Source: Deltaproteobacteria bacterium (lineage in GTDB: Bacteria; Desulfobacterota_B; Binatia; Bin18). Taken from it: a stretch of DNA of 10,207 nucleotides. Within the stretch, counting starts at the first letter, position 1; every line of letters starts with the position of its first letter. The position numbers were made by a program, and so were the translations under genes. The DNA lies in assembly GCA_012271025.1 (NCBI GenBank), contig JAAXHF010000633.1:1-10207 (forward strand). The letters are read 5' to 3'. The notes under the pieces are model-generated. The model was not told the origin of the DNA, did no database searches, and was given only the letters and a program-made list of their open reading frames with translations. Shown here piece after piece: positions 7,214 through 10,207 of this stretch.

Positions 7214-9983
7214 GGACTACCTGACCGACCTGCACCGGATACGCGCCTCGGGTGGAGCGACCGGCGAGCGGTCCTATTATGGGCCGCTGGAGAATCTGCT
7301 GAACGCTGTAGGCGGCACGCTCAAGCCCAAGGTAGCCTGTGTCGGCGAGCTGGCCGACCAGGGCGCGGGTCATCCCGACTTTGGCCTGTATGCGGCCAAG
7401 CAGCTACAGAAGGGCCAGCCCAAACAAGGCCAAGTCCCCGAACGCGGCGTGGTCGAAGTCCTGGACTGGACCGCTGCGGCCCTCAACCGCGTGGACCGCC
7501 CCGCCTTCTTCGCCCGCTTCAACGAAGGTCAAGCCGTGCCCTATTTCTACGAACCCTTTCTCGAAGCCTTTGATCCCGACCTGCGCAAGCAGTTGGGCGT
7601 GTGGTACACGCCGCCAGAAGTCGTGCGCTACATGGTCGCCCGGGTGGACAAGACACTGAAAGACGACCTGAACATCCCGGACGGGCTGGCGGCGGAGAAC
7701 GTGTATGTCCTGGACCCATGCTGCGGCACTGGGGCGTATCTGGCCGAAGTGTTGCGCCGGATTGCCGAGAACGTCAAAGGCCAGGGACTTGGCGCGCTGG
7801 CCGGCGCGCGGGTCAAACAGGCGGCCATGCACCGGGTATTCGGCTTCGAGATCATGCCCGCCCCGTTTGTGGTCGCCCATCTGCAAGTCGGCCTGAGCCT
7901 GCAAGACCTGGACGCGCCCCTGGCGGACGATGGCAATGAACGCGCCGGCGTCTTTCTCACCAACGCCTTGACCGGCTGGGAGCCTCACACGACTAAGCCC
8001 TTGCCGTTCCCCGAACTGGAAGAAGAGCGCGACCGGGCCGAAAAGGTCAAGCAGGCCACACCGATTCTGGTGATTCTGGGCAACCCACCCTACAACGGCT
8101 TTGCCGGTATGGCGGTGGACGAAGAGCGGGCACTGTCGGAAGTCTACCGCGTGACCAAGCGAGTACGGCGGCCCGAAGGCCAGGGCTTGAATGATCTGTA
8201 TGTCCGCTTCTTCCGCATGGTCGAGCGACGCATTGCCGAGAAGACAGGGCAGGGGGTGGTGTGTTTTATCTCCAACTGCTCCTGGCTGGATGGCTTGTCG
8301 TTCACCGGGATGCGGGAGCGGTACTTGGAGGCGTTTGACGCGATTCGGATTGATTGCCTGAATGGCGACAAATACAAGACCGGCAAGGTTGCACCGGACG
8401 GAACGCCCGACCCAAGCATCTTTTCGACAGAGGGCGACCCGGTAGGCATTCAGGTGGGAACAGCTATCACGACCTTAGTCCGCAAGGCCGACCATGCGTC
8501 AGCAGAGACGGTCGGCTTCCGGCATCTGTGGGGGCAGGCGAAACGCGAAGAATTGGTGGAGACGGCGGAGGCAGCGGCGGATGTCCTCTGCGACGCCATC
8601 GAACCGGTATTGCCGCTTGGCTTGCCGTTAGTCCGAACGGCGGTCAGTGAGGACTATTTCGACTGGCCGGCACTGCCCGAGCTGTTCCCGATGTCGCTTC
8701 CGAGTGTCGCGACGAGTCGTGACGGATTTCTCGTTGATACCGACCTTGATCGGCTCAAGGTGCGTATCGCTGATTACTTCAGTACGGACCTGAGCCACGA
8801 TGAAGTCACACGGCGCTATCCGCAGGTGATGAAGGACACCGGGCGATTCGATGCCTGCGTGGTGCACGACACCCTGATAGCGCGCGGCGGCCCCACCAAA
8901 GCCGGTTTCGTCCGTTACGCCTACCGACCGTTTGACATCCGCTGGCTCTACTGGGAGGCGGAGACGAAACTGCTCGACGAGAAACGCGCCGAGTATAAGC
9001 CGCATGTGTTTGAGGGGAACCTGTGGCTTTGTGCTGCGCAGCACCTACGGAAGGGCGCAACGGAACCCCAAGCGTGTTTCACTCGCCACATCGCGTCATA
9101 TCACCTCATTGAGCGAGGGGCTCTTTGGTTCCCCGCTCGGCTCCGTAACGACGGTCTCGGAATCGACGGGGATGCCACACAACATCGCCCTAACCTGTCA
9201 GCTGCCGCTCAGCGTTATCTGAAACATATCAACGCCGACGTGGAAGACCTGTTCCACCACGTCCTTGCCGTGCTGCATGATCCTTCATACCGTGGAGTAA
9301 ACGCGGGAGCGCTCCGCATGGAGTGGCCGCGCATCCCGCTGCTCGGCTGGCCAGACGGAGACGCCTCCGAGGTGGCGGAAACCCTTACCCGCTCTGCCGC
9401 ACAGGGCCGCGAACTGTCCGCCCTGCTTGACCCCGACACTCCCGTGCCGGGCGTGACAACCGGAACCTTGCGCCCAGATATCGCCAGCATTGCCGTTCCC
9501 GCCACGGTGGACGGACGTAGCATGACCGGGGACGACTTCGCGTTGACCGCTGGATGGGGCCATTACGGAACAGGCGATGCCGTGATGCCTGGCCAAGGGC
9601 GCATTGTCGAACGCGAATACACGACGGGCGAACGCGCTGTCTTGAGTGACGCTGCCGGCGTACTCGGTCAGGCTACGTTCGATATCTACCTGAACGGCAC
9701 CGCCTACTGGCGCAACGTCCCGGCTGCCGTCTGGCTCTACAAACTCGGCGGCTATCAGGTGCTTAAAAAGTGGTTATCGTACCGCGAACGCCCCATTCTT
9801 GGCCGGGCGCGGACGCTGGAGGAAGTGCTATACTTTGCAGAAGTGGCACGACGCATCGCGGCGATAATAGCGGCTACAGACAATCGCGTGGGTCGGCTCA
9901 CGCTCCGCTCATCCGACCTACGCGGCTTTCTGTGCAGTGTTAGCCGGGGAAGAGGGTGGCAAAGGCCAGCGCGGGGCGACTGA
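7188..9983 (+). CDS. Adenine-N6 DNA methyltransferase, type ISP / IIG restriction-modification family, nuclease region apparently deleted
   Basis: 931 residues from the ATG at 7188 (AGGA just upstream). The start MTRLTAAVEDYLTDLHRIRASG matches the N-terminus I know for this family. The SAM-binding motif DPCCGTGAYL is at 176-185 and the catalytic NPPY is at 299-302 (within NPPYNGF), the signature of DNA adenine-N6 methylation. QLGVWYTPPEVVRYMV (135-150) precedes motif I as usual. From about 480 to 890 lies the specificity region, including RYAYRPFDIRWLYWEAETKLLDEKR and KLGGYQVLKKWLSYRER. The N-terminus has PD (63-64) and E90, but then reads E-V-L-D, where relatives with an intact PD-(D/E)xK nuclease have E-V-K. 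It runs directly into LDWTAAALNRVDR, which in relatives comes roughly 200 residues later. It probably methylates but no longer cuts. The last ~35 codons cross a palindromic repeat and look non-native. No helicase or restriction partner is visible. Confidence 0.93.
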   Translation: MTRLTAAVEDYLTDLHRIRASGGATGERSYYGPLENLLNAVGGTLKPKVACVGELADQGAGHPDFGLYAAKQLQKGQPKQGQVPERGVVEVLDWTAAALNRVDRPAFFARFNEGQAVPYFYEPFLEAFDPDLRKQLGVWYTPPEVVRYMVARVDKTLKDDLNIPDGLAAENVYVLDPCCGTGAYLAEVLRRIAENVKGQGLGALAGARVKQAAMHRVFGFEIMPAPFVVAHLQVGLSLQDLDAPLADDGNERAGVFLTNALTGWEPHTTKPLPFPELEEERDRAEKVKQATPILVILGNPPYNGFAGMAVDEERALSEVYRVTKRVRRPEGQGLNDLYVRFFRMVERRIAEKTGQGVVCFISNCSWLDGLSFTGMRERYLEAFDAIRIDCLNGDKYKTGKVAPDGTPDPSIFSTEGDPVGIQVGTAITTLVRKADHASAETVGFRHLWGQAKREELVETAEAAADVLCDAIEPVLPLGLPLVRTAVSEDYFDWPALPELFPMSLPSVATSRDGFLVDTDLDRLKVRIADYFSTDLSHDEVTRRYPQVMKDTGRFDACVVHDTLIARGGPTKAGFVRYAYRPFDIRWLYWEAETKLLDEKRAEYKPHVFEGNLWLCAAQHLRKGATEPQACFTRHIASYHLIERGALWFPARLRNDGLGIDGDATQHRPNLSAAAQRYLKHINADVEDLFHHVLAVLHDPSYRGVNAGALRMEWPRIPLLGWPDGDASEVAETLTRSAAQGRELSALLDPDTPVPGVTTGTLRPDIASIAVPATVDGRSMTGDDFALTAGWGHYGTGDAVMPGQGRIVEREYTTGERAVLSDAAGVLGQATFDIYLNGTAYWRNVPAAVWLYKLGGYQVLKKWLSYRERPILGRARTLEEVLYFAEVARRIAAIIAATDNRVGRLTLRSSDLRGFLCSVSRGRGWQRPARGD
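9885..9924. repeat. REP-like palindromic element inside the 3' end of the methyltransferase gene
   Basis: Arms CGCGTGGGTCGG (9885-9896) and CCGACCTACGCG (9913-9924) pair at 11 of 12 positions, and the remaining one can form a G:T pair. The 16-base interior carries short GC pairs. Read on the minus strand, GTAGGTCGGATGAGCGGAGC resembles a widespread dispersed bacterial palindrome of the form GTCGG-nTnAGCG-AAGCG-TAA-CCGAC. The methyltransferase frame passes through it without a stop. Copy number in the genome is not known from this window. Confidence 0.65.
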
Positions 9984-10098
9984 AGAGGTGGGTGAGCCAG
10001 GGGCTCAGAGTGCTGGCTGCCAGCTGAGTGAAAAGGGAAGCGGTCACGACGCCGAGCAGCATCAGGAACAAACGCGAGAACCTCGTCGGGATCATCAT
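9940..10098 (-). CDS. Small hydrophobic protein of unknown function (52 residues)
   Basis: An ATG-ATG start at 10098 is preceded, six bases away, by AAAGGAG (10105-10111), one of the best ribosome binding sites in the window. The frame runs 52 codons to a TAA at 9940. The protein starts MMIPTRFSRLFLMLLGVV: positively charged residues at 6 and 9, then a hydrophobic stretch (about 10-28), then a second moderately hydrophobic part (about 42-51, ALAFATLFPG). That suits a small inner-membrane protein or an uncleaved signal anchor. I do not recognise a family. Its last 44 bases are antisense to the end of the methyltransferase gene, so the two are convergent and overlap. Support rests on the ribosome binding site and the hydropathy pattern. 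Confidence 0.6.
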   Translation of the reverse strand: MMIPTRFSRLFLMLLGVVTASLFTQLAASTLSPWLTHLFSRPALAFATLFPG

Positions 10099-10207
10099 GG
10101 TCAGCTCCTTTCGGCGTCATGTGGAGAGTGTCAATGTGTTTTCGCTGGAGAACCTCTTGCGACTACCGTGTGCGCCCCTTCCTTAGAGCGTTTTACGTTA
10201 GGCTGTA
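10099..10207. other. Unassigned right end of the window
   Basis: Apart from the Shine-Dalgarno of the small minus-strand gene at 10105-10111, I see no gene or clear signal here. A TTGACA on the minus strand (10129-10134) would be a good -35 box, but no -10 follows at a proper distance. The promoter of the small gene may lie here or beyond the edge. Confidence 0.4.

Noticed and set aside
7188..9983. Part of a BREX, DISARM or other multi-gene defence system
   Set aside because: Only the methyltransferase is present; no helicase, nuclease, phosphatase or other system-specific gene lies in the window, and the upstream genes are housekeeping types.
10005..10030. Inverted CTCAG/CTGAG and CTGG/CCAG blocks as a terminator for the methyltransferase
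   Set aside because: The stem is broken by an asymmetric bulge, has no T-run after it, and falls inside the small minus-strand gene.
9755..10120. 121-codon minus-strand frame overlapping the methyltransferase end
   Set aside because: Mostly antisense to family-like methyltransferase sequence and rich in Arg, Pro and Ser; a different minus-strand frame (9940-10098) has the better ribosome binding site and a protein-like hydropathy pattern.
10129..10134. Perfect TTGACA on the minus strand as a promoter for the 52-codon gene
   Set aside because: No -10 box follows at 16-18 bases; that position holds the Shine-Dalgarno, and the start codon is too close.

Overview
The window is high-GC, densely coded bacterial DNA. 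Most of it is housekeeping backbone: a Lon protease, a GalU-type nucleotidyltransferase, a pair of exported M16 zinc-protease-family proteins, a DUF2203 protein and a HAD hydrolase. The signal peptides and periplasmic-style M16 pair suggest a Gram-negative-type cell, perhaps from a deltaproteobacteria-like or related uncultured lineage. That placement is an inference from gene content, not a phylogenetic result.

Left block (1-5853, minus strand): four genes read leftward in the order lon, galU, M16 subunit A, M16 subunit B, with gaps of about 45 (or 3), 22 and 19 bases, so probably one transcription unit. The last gene runs off the left edge. The two M16 proteins show complementary motif loss: the first keeps the zinc site and lacks the Arg/Tyr pair of the C-terminal domain, and the second is the reverse. 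This is the pattern expected of an obligate heterodimer.

Middle (5854-5977): a 124-base divergent intergenic region holds weak candidate promoters for both directions.

Right block (5978-9983, plus strand): a DUF2203 protein, a HAD-superfamily hydrolase, and a large adenine-N6 DNA methyltransferase of the kind annotated as type ISP / IIG restriction-modification enzyme. The methyltransferase start overlaps the HAD stop by 26 bases. Its methyltransferase and target-recognition regions look intact. Its N-terminal PD-(D/E)xK nuclease region appears to be cut by an in-frame deletion that removed the catalytic lysine and the rest of that domain. Its last ~35 codons run through a REP-like palindrome. 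No helicase or restriction partner is visible.

Right end (9940-10207): a 52-codon minus-strand gene with a very good ribosome binding site and a hydrophobic segment. Its 3' end overlaps the 3' end of the methyltransferase. The last ~109 bases hold nothing I can assign.

The points most worth a second look are the apparently disarmed restriction-modification enzyme, the palindrome forming its C-terminus, the small antisense gene, and the complementary M16 pair. I see no rRNA, tRNA, CRISPR array or transposase.
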